Source: Psychrobacillus sp. FSL K6-2836 (lineage in GTDB: Bacteria; Bacillota; Bacilli; Bacillales_A; Planococcaceae). From it: DNA of 64,000 nt. The stretch's first letter is position 1. Each line of letters opens with the position of its first letter. The stretch is from NCBI RefSeq assembly GCF_038003085.1, contig NZ_JBBOOM010000002.1, positions 1 to 64,000 on the forward strand, in the 5' to 3' direction. Below the pieces are notes generated by a model. The model saw nothing but the letters and a program-made list of their open reading frames with translations. It had not been told where the DNA came from and ran no database searches. Both the position numbers and the translations under genes were made by a program. Positions 18,017 to 26,724 of the stretch are shown here, piece by piece.

Positions 18017-18700
18017 ATGGATGAAAAAACAGATACAGAAATAAAACGATCTTCAAAAGCAGAAAACATTCTACCTCAGATCAATAGTAAAACTAAGCTA
18101 GGCGACTTACGAAAAATCGCGAAGGACATTAAAAAAGATCACGAACTAGCTATGGAACTTTGGTCAACAGAAGAGTTTTTGCCCAGACTATTAGCAATCT
18201 TAATTATGGACAAAAAACTTCTTTCACAAGATGTGCTAAATAAGCTTGATAAGGACATGCAGACTCACACTTTTGATGAGCGAAATAACTTAATGGATTG
18301 GTTAATGGCTAATCAACTCACCAAAGACAAAAAGAAAATTGCATTGATGGAGTCATGGGAAAATAGTCCTTCAGCTCTTCAAAGGAGAGCTTTCTGGTAT
18401 TATCAAGGACGATTGAGATGGACTGGACAAACACCGCCTGATAACACTACAGACTTGCTATCTGCATTAGAAGCTAATATTACGCAGGAAGAACCGGAAG
18501 TTCAATGGGCTATGAATTTCACAGCAGGCTGGATAGGCGTTTATGATGAAAAGAATCGTGCACGTTGTATTAAACTTGGTGAGAAAACGGGTCTTTACAA
18601 AGATGAAATAGTAGCAAAAGGATGTACTCCTAGCTATTTGCCGGAGTTCATTACGATTGAAGTTAACAAACGGCGTAATTCAAAAACACCGTTAGATTAA
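18017..18700 (+). CDS. AlkD-like DNA alkylation repair protein
   Basis: A 227-residue HEAT-like repeat protein of the DNA alkylation repair (AlkD) family: TKLGDLRKIAKDIKKDHELAMELWSTEEFLPRLLAILI, then ENSPSALQRRAFWYYQGRL and EVQWAMNFTAGWIGV. AlkD enzymes excise positively charged alkyl purines, but several relatives lack glycosylase activity. The classic catalytic Trp/Asp pair is not certain here. ATG placed behind AAAGGAG. Confidence 0.75.
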   Translation: MDEKTDTEIKRSSKAENILPQINSKTKLGDLRKIAKDIKKDHELAMELWSTEEFLPRLLAILIMDKKLLSQDVLNKLDKDMQTHTFDERNNLMDWLMANQLTKDKKKIALMESWENSPSALQRRAFWYYQGRLRWTGQTPPDNTTDLLSALEANITQEEPEVQWAMNFTAGWIGVYDEKNRARCIKLGEKTGLYKDEIVAKGCTPSYLPEFITIEVNKRRNSKTPLD

Positions 18701-18713
18701 AAGTAGTCTTGCC

Positions 18714-18800
18714 ACTAGCTAACTGGTGCTTTAGTTAAACAAGTGACTGCCTGTAAGGGTAGCTTTTTCTTATTGAACTAATGCGGAAGAAGAGTTTCAG
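18714..18800 (+). repeat. Cassette repeat, hairpin class 2
   Basis: Box A (AGCTAACTGGTGC), then TTTAGTTAAACAAGTGACTGCCTGTAAGGGTAGC plus T-run, given here by its parts: GACTGCC and GGGTAGC arms. Box B (CTTATTGAACTAATGCGG) is good and box B' weak. Confidence 0.8.
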
Positions 18801-18890
18801 AAGGATAAGATGGTATGGATGGAAAAAGTTTCTAAGCATTATATGTTATTAATCGTTCGGAACTAGATTATAGAAAAGGCAGGAACAGTT

Positions 18891-19427
18891 ATGATATTGT
18901 GGTTTCAAAATTTGCCGAAGATAAGTCTGGATTTGTCAGAATGGAAACCTTTCATTAAAAATATTTGGTTTCGAAAGCATTATATGAAGTTCGTTTATCT
19001 ATTAATGGTTACTTTTTTTCTTGTACCTTATTGGTTCTTCGGGGAAAACTTCAATCATATAACAAAATTTCCCCTTATCTTAATCATTGTTTTGGTTTTT
19101 TTAATACACGAGGCCCTTCATATTCTTGTAATAAACAATAAAGGTGATATTAGCTTAACTTTCAGAGGAATATATTTTTGGCTTAATACAAATGCAATTC
19201 TTTCTAAGAAAAGATTTTTGGTCTTTATGAGTTTACCTTTTATCGTATTATCGGTAATCCCAGCTATTACTTCGTTCTTTGTATCTGGTGATAGCAAAGC
19301 CCTCATTTTATTTATCAGTTGTTTCAATTTAATAATCTCTTCTTCCGATATTGTTAATTCATTATTAATCCTACTTAAACCAAATAAATCTGTATTTTAC
19401 AGAGGCTACTACCGAGTAGAATCGTGA
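18891..19427 (+). CDS. DUF3267 membrane metalloprotease-like protein
   Basis: A 178-residue protein with about four membrane helices and the motif HEALHIL (HExxH) inside the helix VFLIHEALHILVI (about residues 66-78). This is the pattern of DUF3267 proteins, which look like shortened site-2 zinc proteases. Proteolysis is predicted only. It follows a short spacer behind AGGCAGGAA. Confidence 0.75.
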   Translation: MILWFQNLPKISLDLSEWKPFIKNIWFRKHYMKFVYLLMVTFFLVPYWFFGENFNHITKFPLILIIVLVFLIHEALHILVINNKGDISLTFRGIYFWLNTNAILSKKRFLVFMSLPFIVLSVIPAITSFFVSGDSKALILFISCFNLIISSSDIVNSLLILLKPNKSVFYRGYYRVES

Positions 19428-19430
19428 TAA

Positions 19431-19514
19431 CTTCTATTGCACTAAGCTTTACTTCAAGTAGGAGTAAAGCCTTTTTCTTATTGAACTAACGACTTGTTTT
19501 AAGCTCGGTTAATA
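19431..19514 (+). repeat. Cassette repeat, hairpin class 1
   Basis: Box A shortened (TTGCACTAAGC), terminator GCTTTACTTC..GAGTAAAGC plus T-run, box B (CTTATTGAACTAACG). Box B' is replaced by TTTTAAGCTCGGTTAAT. Confidence 0.8.
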
Positions 19515-19572
19515 GGCATGTGAATTTACCGTAACAGTTTGGCTGAAGAAATCATACCCCATGCAGTGGCAT

Positions 19573-19656
19573 ACATTATGGTGCTTTAGTGAAATGTAGA
19601 GTTGATAATAAAGTTTTCTTCTCTTGTTCAACTAAAGCTGCAGGCTTGTTGAACAT
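19573..19656 (+). repeat. Cassette repeat (second, adjacent)
   Basis: Begins inside box A (ATGGTGCTTTAGTG) and ends with a good box B/B' (CTTGTTCAACTAAAGCTGCAG / GCTTGTTGAAC). The interval 19515-19572 between two repeats holds no gene, so it is an emptied or decayed cassette. Confidence 0.7.
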
Positions 19657-19690
19657 GGTAAAGGTGCAATTAGAAAAGGGGGAGGAACAA

Positions 19691-20191
19691 ATGGAGAATA
19701 ACAAGTTTAATGAGTTTATTAAAATTACAAAAAAACTAAATAAAATTGAAATTATTCCTTTGTTAATGGGTTCAGTTGGTTTAGAAATCGTTACGGGACA
19801 AGGGTGGAATACCCAAGACTTAGATATTCATGTACCTGGCGATAAAAGAGGATGGGAAGTACCGCCTGAAATATCTATATTTAATTGGGATGATATTATG
19901 AAAATCATGATTTCAATGGAGTATACCCTAATTGATTTGCATGAGCATGAGTTTTCTAAAAAAGGGTTATCCGTTGAATTTGGCATTATTGATACGTTAC
20001 CAGATTTCGCAGGAGTAAAATTAGAGGAATTAGAATTACATCAAAAGGGGGAAGTAAAATATTATTTACTAAATCCAGAGCAATATCTATCAGTTTACGA
20101 GTCTTCGTCTAAGGATAGTTACCGAGCAGATAAAAATAATGATAAAGATCTTAAAAAAATTGATTTCTTAAAAAGCATGATATTACAATGA
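19691..20191 (+). CDS. Nucleotidyltransferase-fold protein
   Basis: A 166-residue protein resembling minimal nucleotidyltransferases: LLMGSVGLEIVTGQGWNTQDLDIHV has the GS motif followed by DxD. There is no HEPN or ligand domain, so it may be a resistance-type adenylyltransferase or an antitoxin-like NTase. The ATG follows GGGGGAGG; the upstream in-frame region overlaps the repeat. Confidence 0.6.
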   Translation: MENNKFNEFIKITKKLNKIEIIPLLMGSVGLEIVTGQGWNTQDLDIHVPGDKRGWEVPPEISIFNWDDIMKIMISMEYTLIDLHEHEFSKKGLSVEFGIIDTLPDFAGVKLEELELHQKGEVKYYLLNPEQYLSVYESSSKDSYRADKNNDKDLKKIDFLKSMILQ

Positions 20192-20199
20192 CTAAACAT

Positions 20200-20274
20200 A
20201 TTATTGTGTTAACGTGTGCTTTACTTCAATAAGGAGTAAAGCCTTTTTTTGTACTGGCAAGTTAGAACAAGAAG
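20200..20274 (+). repeat. Cassette repeat, hairpin class 1
   Basis: Box A (TTGTGTTAACGTGTGC), terminator GCTTTACTTC..GAGTAAAGC plus T-run, degenerate box B' (GCAAGTTAGAACAAGAAGG). Confidence 0.8.
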
Positions 20275-20344
20275 GATTTCAGCATATGTGTTACGAATAT
20301 ACAGATAAGGCATTTATATGAAAAATAATCTAAGGAGCAGTGAC

Positions 20345-21574
20345 ATGGAAAGATTTGAATATATAAAAGAAAAAATAAATCGTTTTGGACAAGGGCATCT
20401 TCTTTCCTTTTATAATGTATTAAAGACAAAAGAGAAAGAAGCTTTAATAAATCAAATAAATGAAATTGATTTTGAAGATATTGAAGTTGCATCCAATCAA
20501 CTTTCTATTCCACCAAACAATAGTAAACGAGAAATTCTTCCTATCGAATATGAATCTGTCTTAAGCCTCAGTGACTCAAAAAGAAAGATGTATGAAGAAC
20601 ACGGACTTAATCTTCTAAAAGAAAAGAAAGTAGCGGTGGTACTTATCGCAGGAGGTCAGGGAACTCGACTCGGACATGATGGACCTAAAGGAACCGTTAG
20701 CATTGGCGTTGGTTCCAATCAATCGCTTTTCGGTTTACAGGCTAAGAGACTGCAAAAGATTGAAGAAAAAACAAAATCTATTATTCCCTGGTATATTATG
20801 ACCAGCCCTATCAATGAATTGGAAACGAAGAAGTTTTTCAAAGACAACGATTATTTCAATTGTAATCGGAAACAAATTTTTTTCTTTAAGCAGGACCTTA
20901 TTCCAACGTTAACTCCAAATGGGAAAATCATTCTTGAGAGTAAGTCAAAAATCTCTATGTCTCCTAATGGAAATGGGGGTGTATTTGCTTCAATGAAGTC
21001 AAGTGGGATACTTGAGGACCTAAAAAGGAAGGGTATTAAGTGGGTATTTTTTAATAATATTGATAATGTTCTTGTTCAAGTTGCAGACCCATTGTTTATT
21101 GGTTTTGCTGATATAAAAGGTGCAGAAGTATCCAGTAAATCTGTAAAAAAGAGAGAACCAGGTGAGAAAGTAGGGGTTTTTTGCTTATCTGAAGGTAAGC
21201 CTTCAGTTATTGAATACTCTGAAATGAGTAAAGAAGAGAGTCTGGGGGAAAAATATACAAATGCAAACATAGGTATTCATCTTTTTCAACTTTCATTCCT
21301 TGAGAAAACTATGGATGTCAAACTCCCTTATCACTTTGCTCATAAAGTTATCCCTTCAGTTAATGAAATTGGTCACACATTCAAAAATACTAACCCAAAT
21401 GGATATAAACTCGAAAAGTTTTATTTCGATATATTTCGATATGCTGAGAATATGTCAGTATTACAAGTAATAAGGGAGAACGAATTTGCACCAGTAAAAA
21501 ACAGAATTGGACTAGATAGTCTGGAGAGTGCAAGAAAGATGATTTTGGAAAATGATAAAAGAGACATATTCTAA
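20345..21574 (+). CDS. UDP-sugar pyrophosphorylase (UDPGP family)
   Basis: A 409-residue UDPGP-type nucleotidyltransferase. The signature LIAGGQGTRLGHDGPKG lies near residue 95, followed by WYIMTSPINE, GGVFASMKSSGILEDLK and WVFFNNIDNVLVQ. Most similar in layout to eukaryote-like UDP-GlcNAc/UDP-hexose pyrophosphorylases that form UDP-sugar from UTP and sugar-1-phosphate. ATG 20345 follows TAAGGAG. It is the largest enzyme of the left half and may not be a typical short cassette. Confidence 0.85.
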   Translation: MERFEYIKEKINRFGQGHLLSFYNVLKTKEKEALINQINEIDFEDIEVASNQLSIPPNNSKREILPIEYESVLSLSDSKRKMYEEHGLNLLKEKKVAVVLIAGGQGTRLGHDGPKGTVSIGVGSNQSLFGLQAKRLQKIEEKTKSIIPWYIMTSPINELETKKFFKDNDYFNCNRKQIFFFKQDLIPTLTPNGKIILESKSKISMSPNGNGGVFASMKSSGILEDLKRKGIKWVFFNNIDNVLVQVADPLFIGFADIKGAEVSSKSVKKREPGEKVGVFCLSEGKPSVIEYSEMSKEESLGEKYTNANIGIHLFQLSFLEKTMDVKLPYHFAHKVIPSVNEIGHTFKNTNPNGYKLEKFYFDIFRYAENMSVLQVIRENEFAPVKNRIGLDSLESARKMILENDKRDIF

Positions 21575-21666
21575 GATTCTATTTACAAGATAGATTCGCT
21601 AAAGACCACATTCCAAGAGAATCAGTTGACTTACGATAATAATGACAATATAAAAATCTTATTCAA

Positions 21667-21717
21667 CTCCCATAAAAATTAAAAAACGTTTAAAATCTAT
21701 AAAATTGCATAACAAAT
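21667..21717 (+). mobile_element. Solo IS110 element left-end fragment
   Basis: TTCAACTCCCATAAAAATTA.. and AAAATCTATAAAATTGCATA match the first 50 bases of the solo elements, starting at a CT core inside box A. The rest is gone; the next gene begins 34 bases later. Confidence 0.65.
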
Positions 21718-21750
21718 TAAAGGGGCGAAAGCTTAAAGTGGGGATTAGTT

Positions 21751-22326
21751 GTGAAAAAATGGAAGATAACTATATCAATATTAATTGGAATCATATTAAT
21801 ATTTTTTGTTAGTGGATACAGGTTTACATCAATCAGTGCTGCCAAAGCTAATGCATTTCTTCTAAAAGATGCAGTTATGATTGAGGAATATAATACAGGC
21901 TCATCTGTTATTTTTTTATTTAAGAGTGATGAAGAAAAGTTATACCAATCCGTATTATCCGAAAAGTCTGGGTTGTTCTTTAGAAGTAGTTCATCAACAA
22001 ATATTCCTTATAGTTCAGATGAACTTCAAACGGTTGGTGGGTTCAGCTTTACAACTGAAAAAGATGCAGCAACTCTATTAAGTGTAGTATCAAATGATGA
22101 AAAAGTTGCTTATATAGAGGCTGGTGTAGAGCCTAATAGAGAAAGAAAAGAAATACATAAGGGTGAACGTATATCATTCTTATTTCTGTTTAGTGAACAA
22201 ATAGACTTTCTAAATCCTACCGCATTGGATAAAGAGGGAAAAGCACTTTATTATTACGGCCTTCCCAAAAACGTAAATCAAGTTAATATTCCCGAAGATT
22301 TAAAGTGGTATAAAATCGATAATTAA
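21751..22326 (+). CDS. Membrane-anchored protein, unknown
   Basis: A 191-residue protein with one N-terminal membrane helix (ITISILIGIILIFFVSGY) and an extracellular beta-rich domain (GFSFTTEKDAATLLSVVSNDEKVAYIEAGVEP..). No lipobox. GTG start behind GGGGATTA. Unknown family. Confidence 0.65.
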   Translation: MKKWKITISILIGIILIFFVSGYRFTSISAAKANAFLLKDAVMIEEYNTGSSVIFLFKSDEEKLYQSVLSEKSGLFFRSSSSTNIPYSSDELQTVGGFSFTTEKDAATLLSVVSNDEKVAYIEAGVEPNRERKEIHKGERISFLFLFSEQIDFLNPTALDKEGKALYYYGLPKNVNQVNIPEDLKWYKIDN

Positions 22327-22375
22327 TGATTATTAAAGCGTTCTGGACTTCAGTGAAGTGGTAACGTGAAATATA

Positions 22376-22458
22376 TCTTATTCAACTAAGGTGCTTTACT
22401 TCAAGAAGGAGTAAAGCCTTTTTTCTTTTTAAGCCAAAGGGACAGTTAGATTAAGAAT
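22376..22458 (+). repeat. Cassette repeat, hairpin class 1
   Basis: Box A (CTTATTCAACTAAGGTGC), terminator GCTTTACTTC..GAGTAAAGC plus T-run, box B and B' partly changed (AAGCCAAAGGGACAGTTAGATTAAG). Nothing but A/T-rich DNA follows to 22620. Confidence 0.85.
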
Positions 22459-22620
22459 GTTTTATTATATTTTTTTTTTGGAAATAACTATTAATAACTT
22501 TATGAAACTAATAATAGGGTCGGATTTTTTCAAAAAAGAAGCAATCCAACACTATTTCAATCGGACTGCTAGTTTAGCATGTTATTTGAATTTTTAATTT
22601 AAACTTTTCTAACCACCTTA

Positions 22621-23253
22621 CTATCGACTTTCATTCACATTTCCTTCTGCCGGAATCGGATATTCTTTCAGCAAGCGGGCAAAATGAAGTAAATTGTATG
22701 CAGTTATTTTAGCGTGTTGCATCGTAAAATCGTTCTCTATCCCGTTTGCCTCAATAAAGGATGGACCAGGGCCCGCTTCCCCCACCCAATAGGTATCCAC
22801 ATTTGGAGGAATCGTAAACCCAATATGCGACAATGCGTAAATCAGGTAGCTTGAGACGTTTTTCGCACCGTCTTCATTCCCGGTAACAACCACTCCGCCT
22901 ACTTTGTTATAGTAGATGTACTGGCCTTTTTCGTTCGTTAGGCTGCTTCCACCATACAATCTTTCTACAACCAAAGTGGCCAGGCTGCTCTGTTCGCCAA
23001 GCCAAATCGGCGAGCCAAGCAAAAGGATATCCGCCTGTTTTACTTTTTCAAAAATCTCTGGCCATTGATCCTTATCGTTCACTGCTTCATGGGTAATTCC
23101 AAAGCCGATATTATAATCAGCCATCCTGAGCACTTCTGTCTCCGCTCTGTTTTCATCAAAAACCTTTACAATCTCGTTAATCAGCGCACGGGTATTGGAT
23201 TGCTGCGTGCTGTCTTTCAAACTGCAATTTAAAACTAGCGCTCTAATGCTCAT
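22621..23253 (-). CDS. NAD(P)H-dependent FMN reductase / flavodoxin fold
   Basis: A 210-residue flavodoxin-fold oxidoreductase: LVLNCSLKDSTQQSNTRALI (phosphate-binding loop), ILLLGSPIWLGEQSSLATLVVERL (FMN loop) and GGVVVTGNEDGAKNVSSYL. Resembles WrbA/multimeric flavodoxin-like reductases. The gene is visibly richer in G+C than its neighbours, with more C/G third positions, so it probably has another origin. Starts behind GGAGATG. Confidence 0.85.
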   Translation of the reverse strand: MSIRALVLNCSLKDSTQQSNTRALINEIVKVFDENRAETEVLRMADYNIGFGITHEAVNDKDQWPEIFEKVKQADILLLGSPIWLGEQSSLATLVVERLYGGSSLTNEKGQYIYYNKVGGVVVTGNEDGAKNVSSYLIYALSHIGFTIPPNVDTYWVGEAGPGPSFIEANGIENDFTMQHAKITAYNLLHFARLLKEYPIPAEGNVNESR

Positions 23254-23319
23254 TGCTACATCTCCTTAGGTCATAGTAATAATATTTCTTTACCCTAAGA
23301 ATTTTATATAAAACTAGAA

Positions 23320-23380
23320 ATCTGGTTCGTTTAGGTAACTCTTTTTTCTTATTAATCTAAGGAAACAGTTTAGTAGAAAA
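23320..23380 (+). repeat. Cassette repeat (right half)
   Basis: TTAGGTAACTC plus T-run (end of a class 2 hairpin), CTTATTAATCTAAGGAAACAG and TTTAGTAGAAAAG. Box A is missing. The rest of 23254-23731 holds no gene; a promoter for the ArsR gene is likely near 23640-23700. Confidence 0.6.
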
Positions 23381-23731
23381 GTGTTGTTTAACTTGTGTTC
23401 AACAATAGGGCCAAATAATGAGCTTGACTGTGAATAAAGTAGACAGGAAAAGAAAAACACTTGAATCATAATAAATTTACTATTCAATTCAGGGCTTTTT
23501 ACTTTTTAGAAGACCTCTAGATTACTTATCTTGTGCTTATTCTAATTAACCGAGCAAGTGTGGAATAATAAAGTTGCTGCAGCTTAAGAGCTAATGATGC
23601 TTCTCCTCTATGTAATCGTCTCGATTTGCTTTCTCAATATTGCACCTAACATAACAATCGTATATTGTTGTATACAGTTAATGGTTCATCAACTTAAACG
23701 ATTAAACCGATTATTGGAGGTATTTTACTGA

Positions 23732-24067
23732 ATGAATAAACAGGACCAACTAAAAATAATCAAAGAGGATTTTATTAATTGTCAAAAAGTTCTATTGGCA
23801 ATTGGTGATGAAACACGTCAATCGATCTTGTTAGTTCTAATGGGGACGGATTGTCAAACGGGTTTACGTGTGGGTGAAATCACTGAACAAACACATCTTT
23901 CACGACCTGCTGTGTCTCATCATCTTAAGGTTTTACGGGATGCTGGTGTTATTTTAATGCGAAAAGAAGGGACAAAAAACTATTATTATATTAATGTACG
24001 TACAGAATTAGGTTTATTAAGAACGCTTGTGTTCGATATCGATAAGTTCATGCAGAACTTTTATTGA
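23732..24067 (+). CDS. ArsR-family transcriptional regulator
   Basis: A 111-residue winged-helix protein: ETRQSILLVLMG, VGEITEQTHLSRPAVSHHLKVLRDAGVILM and the wing KEGTKNYYYIN. No cysteine pair for metals is visible, so it probably senses something else. It lies 41 bases before an oxidoreductase gene and likely controls that operon. Confidence 0.88.
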   Translation: MNKQDQLKIIKEDFINCQKVLLAIGDETRQSILLVLMGTDCQTGLRVGEITEQTHLSRPAVSHHLKVLRDAGVILMRKEGTKNYYYINVRTELGLLRTLVFDIDKFMQNFY

Positions 24068-24108
24068 AATGATGGAATTTAAATAGATATTATTTGGAGG
24101 AATAGGCA

Positions 24109-25107
24109 ATGAGAGCAATGGTTATTGATAGGTATGGGAAAATTCCAATGCGTTTGGCAGAAATGCCCACACCTGAAATTAGCGAGTATGAGATACTTGC
24201 AGAAATTCATGCAGCTAGTATTAATCCTGTTGATTTTAAGATACGCGATGGGAAAGTGAAATTGTTAGTAAAATATAAAATGCCTCTTATCTTAGGGAAT
24301 GACTTTTCAGGTATCGTTGCAAAGATTGGCGCAAAGGTGACTCGTTTTAAAGTTGGTGACGAAATATATGCACGTCCACGTAAGAGTAAAATCGGTACTT
24401 TTGCTGAATATATCGCTGTTCATGAAGATGACATCGCCTTAAAGCCTAAAAATTTGAGCTTTGAAGAAGCAGCATCGATTCCATTAGTTGGGTTAACCTC
24501 CTATCAAGCCCTAACAGACATTATGCAATTACAAAAGGGAGAAAAGATTTTAATTCAAGCTGGGGCTGGTGGTGTCGGTACCTTTGCTATTCAACTGGCC
24601 AAATTAATGGGGGCTACTGTTGCAACGACTGCCAGTGATGCTGGTGCGAATTTAGTAAAATCTCTTGGTGCAGATGAAATTATAAACTACAAGACAGAAA
24701 AATTTGAAGAGATACTGAAAAATTATGATGCCGTATTTGATACACTTGGTGGCGAGATACTAGAAAAATCATTCGAAGTGATAAAAAGCGGAGGGAAAAT
24801 TGTTTCCGTTTCGGGATTACCGAATGCTCGTTTTGGCAAAGAATATGGTTCCGGATTTTTTAAAACGTTGTTGTTTTCAGCAGCAAGTCTTAAACTTACT
24901 GCGCTTGAAAAAAAGCATAATGTTCAGTATACGTTTTTGTTTATGAAGCCAAGTGGAGAGCAATTACGTATAATCGCAAATTTTATTGAAACTGGTAATA
25001 TCAAACCTATAATTGATAGAGTTTTTCCTTTTGAAAATGCTCAAAAAGCAATGGAATATGCAGAGTCTGGTAGGGCTAAAGGGAAAATAATATTAAAAAT
25101 CAAATAG
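24109..25107 (+). CDS. NADP-dependent quinone oxidoreductase-like (MDR)
   Basis: A 332-residue zinc-independent medium-chain reductase: N-terminal GroES-like domain (SINPVDFKIRDGKV, LGNDFSGIVAKIGAKVTRFKVGDEI), nucleotide-binding AGAGGVGTFAIQLAKLMGA and the end GRAKGKIILKIK. The catalytic zinc cysteines of alcohol dehydrogenases are absent. Probably reduces quinones or enones with NADPH. Co-transcribed with the ArsR gene. Confidence 0.9.
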   Translation: MRAMVIDRYGKIPMRLAEMPTPEISEYEILAEIHAASINPVDFKIRDGKVKLLVKYKMPLILGNDFSGIVAKIGAKVTRFKVGDEIYARPRKSKIGTFAEYIAVHEDDIALKPKNLSFEEAASIPLVGLTSYQALTDIMQLQKGEKILIQAGAGGVGTFAIQLAKLMGATVATTASDAGANLVKSLGADEIINYKTEKFEEILKNYDAVFDTLGGEILEKSFEVIKSGGKIVSVSGLPNARFGKEYGSGFFKTLLFSAASLKLTALEKKHNVQYTFLFMKPSGEQLRIIANFIETGNIKPIIDRVFPFENAQKAMEYAESGRAKGKIILKIK

Positions 25108-25275
25108 TTATCAAACCGAGCCAAAAAATGTACTGAATAATGCTCCTTGAAAAATTATTTAGCAGAACAAGAAAATCCATCGAAAAGTGGTTTCCAGCAA
25201 ACTCATAATTTTGCATTCGCTACACTTGTTTTAAGCGATCGTAATTAATTGTCTACGAACCGATTTTAACATGTA

Positions 25276-25305
25276 TTTGTTTAACTAACGCTGTAGAGCA
25301 GGTGA
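25276..25305 (+). repeat. Cassette repeat (minimal, fused boxes)
   Basis: TTGTTTAACTAACGCTGTAG followed by AGCAGGTGAG: box A joined to a box B' remnant with no terminator between. Confidence 0.45.
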
Positions 25306-25377
25306 GTATTTATATCGCATTTGAACGATAAAAAGAATTATTTGTACTTAGAAACGTTCATACATTATCGACTACTT

Positions 25378-25421
25378 AAAAGCCACCTCATTTCAATTTT
25401 TAATGAGATGGCTACTTTTTA
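25378..25421. terminator. Bidirectional terminator
   Basis: AGCCACCTCATT and AATGAGATGGCT face each other across TCAATTTTT, with A-run and T-run on the outer sides. It lies between the convergent oxidoreductase and MBL-fold genes and can serve both. Confidence 0.8.
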
Positions 25422-25446
25422 TAATTGATTGATGTATTATATAGAA

Positions 25447-26295
25447 TTATTGTGATTGAATAATATGGTCATTAACAAATGCTTTTATGAAAAATAATTC
25501 ATTATCATTAGGGTCCCTTTTATATTCTGCCTTAAAGGACTCTATTGCATTTTCTAGTGAGGTGGACTTTACTACTTGACTTGCTGTTGTTAACTCTTCC
25601 CAATATAAATTCATTTCATTTGAATCACAGATAGATTCATGACCAAGTAGGAACATTTCCGTATCATATTTTTGGATGTCTGCAATCATAGGCAATAACA
25701 ATGATTGCTTGTAATGAAATAAAGAATTTGTGGTTGTACCATATGCACAATCGCCTAAAAAAGCAACTTTTTCATCAGGAATATAAATGATTGTAGAGTC
25801 ATCTGTGTGCGTACTTTTGATACTTTCGAGAATGCAAACTTTATTACCTAAATCAATAGTTAATGTCTTTTCAAAGATTACATCAGTAGATTTCAACTTA
25901 AAAATGTCTCTGTTTGGCATATCAGTTTGTATGATCTTCATACACATAGCACTCATTTGATTAGAAGTCACATACTTTTGTAGTGAACTATCGTCAAAGG
26001 AAAAACTTTCCCATTCTTTTAACATTTCGTTTGTTTGACTATTAACTATAACAATCGCATCAAATTCATTCATTCCTAGGAAATGATCCCAATGGGCATG
26101 GGTAATAACAACATATTTAACTGGTGGTACATTAAGCTTCTCGATTTCTAGTAAAAAGTCCTTAGCATGCTGAGGAGAATTACCAGAATCTATTATTAGA
26201 CTATATCGGTCACCACATACCAGTCCTATTGTTGGTCGTTCTCTATCATCTTGATTAGATAAATAATAAATAGTATCACTTAATTTATTTAACAT
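25447..26295 (-). CDS. Metallo-beta-lactamase-fold hydrolase
   Basis: A 282-residue MBL-fold protein. THAHWDHFLG is the HxHxDH metal motif (about residues 63-68); FLGDCAYG and LLGHES supply later ligands. Closest in style to small Bacillales MBL hydrolases acting on thioesters or other small esters. True beta-lactamase activity is not implied. Confidence 0.85.
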   Translation of the reverse strand: MLNKLSDTIYYLSNQDDRERPTIGLVCGDRYSLIIDSGNSPQHAKDFLLEIEKLNVPPVKYVVITHAHWDHFLGMNEFDAIVIVNSQTNEMLKEWESFSFDDSSLQKYVTSNQMSAMCMKIIQTDMPNRDIFKLKSTDVIFEKTLTIDLGNKVCILESIKSTHTDDSTIIYIPDEKVAFLGDCAYGTTTNSLFHYKQSLLLPMIADIQKYDTEMFLLGHESICDSNEMNLYWEELTTASQVVKSTSLENAIESFKAEYKRDPNDNELFFIKAFVNDHIIQSQ

Positions 26296-26724
26296 GTTAT
26301 TTTTCCTCTTTTCTATTCATTCTATGAAAGAGAAAATCTACATGTTTATTCTAAAGTTATTAAAATAATTTAAGATTTTCTCTTATTATTTTTTTACCAT
26401 TGGACTTGTACCTCCTTGTTTCATTTAGAAAAGTATAACATAATCCTATCTGTTCATTAAGAAAATTTGGAATATTAATTGTGTTTATTTCAGTTTTTTA
26501 TAGTTCGCAGTTCGAATGGTACAGTGGTGTATTAAAGATTGAGATAGAAAAGCATGAATTCATTCAATGATTTTCTGTTAGTAATTCTCATCTTTTTAAA
26601 GCTTTTATATGTTGCATATTTCTAATTGAATATTACTAAGTGAGTCCACTATCACATGTACTGACAATGGGCTACAAAAGTAAAGTTATTTAAACCTTCT
26701 ATAAATAATAATAAACCATAAAAT
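26296..26724. other. Intergenic, no gene seen
   Basis: Contains the promoter side of the minus-strand MBL gene. No box A/B copy and no recognisable fragment were found. Confidence 0.5.

Noticed and set aside
25447-26295. Calling the MBL-fold protein a beta-lactamase
   Set aside because: Only the common HxHxDH fold motif is visible, and there is no signal peptide.
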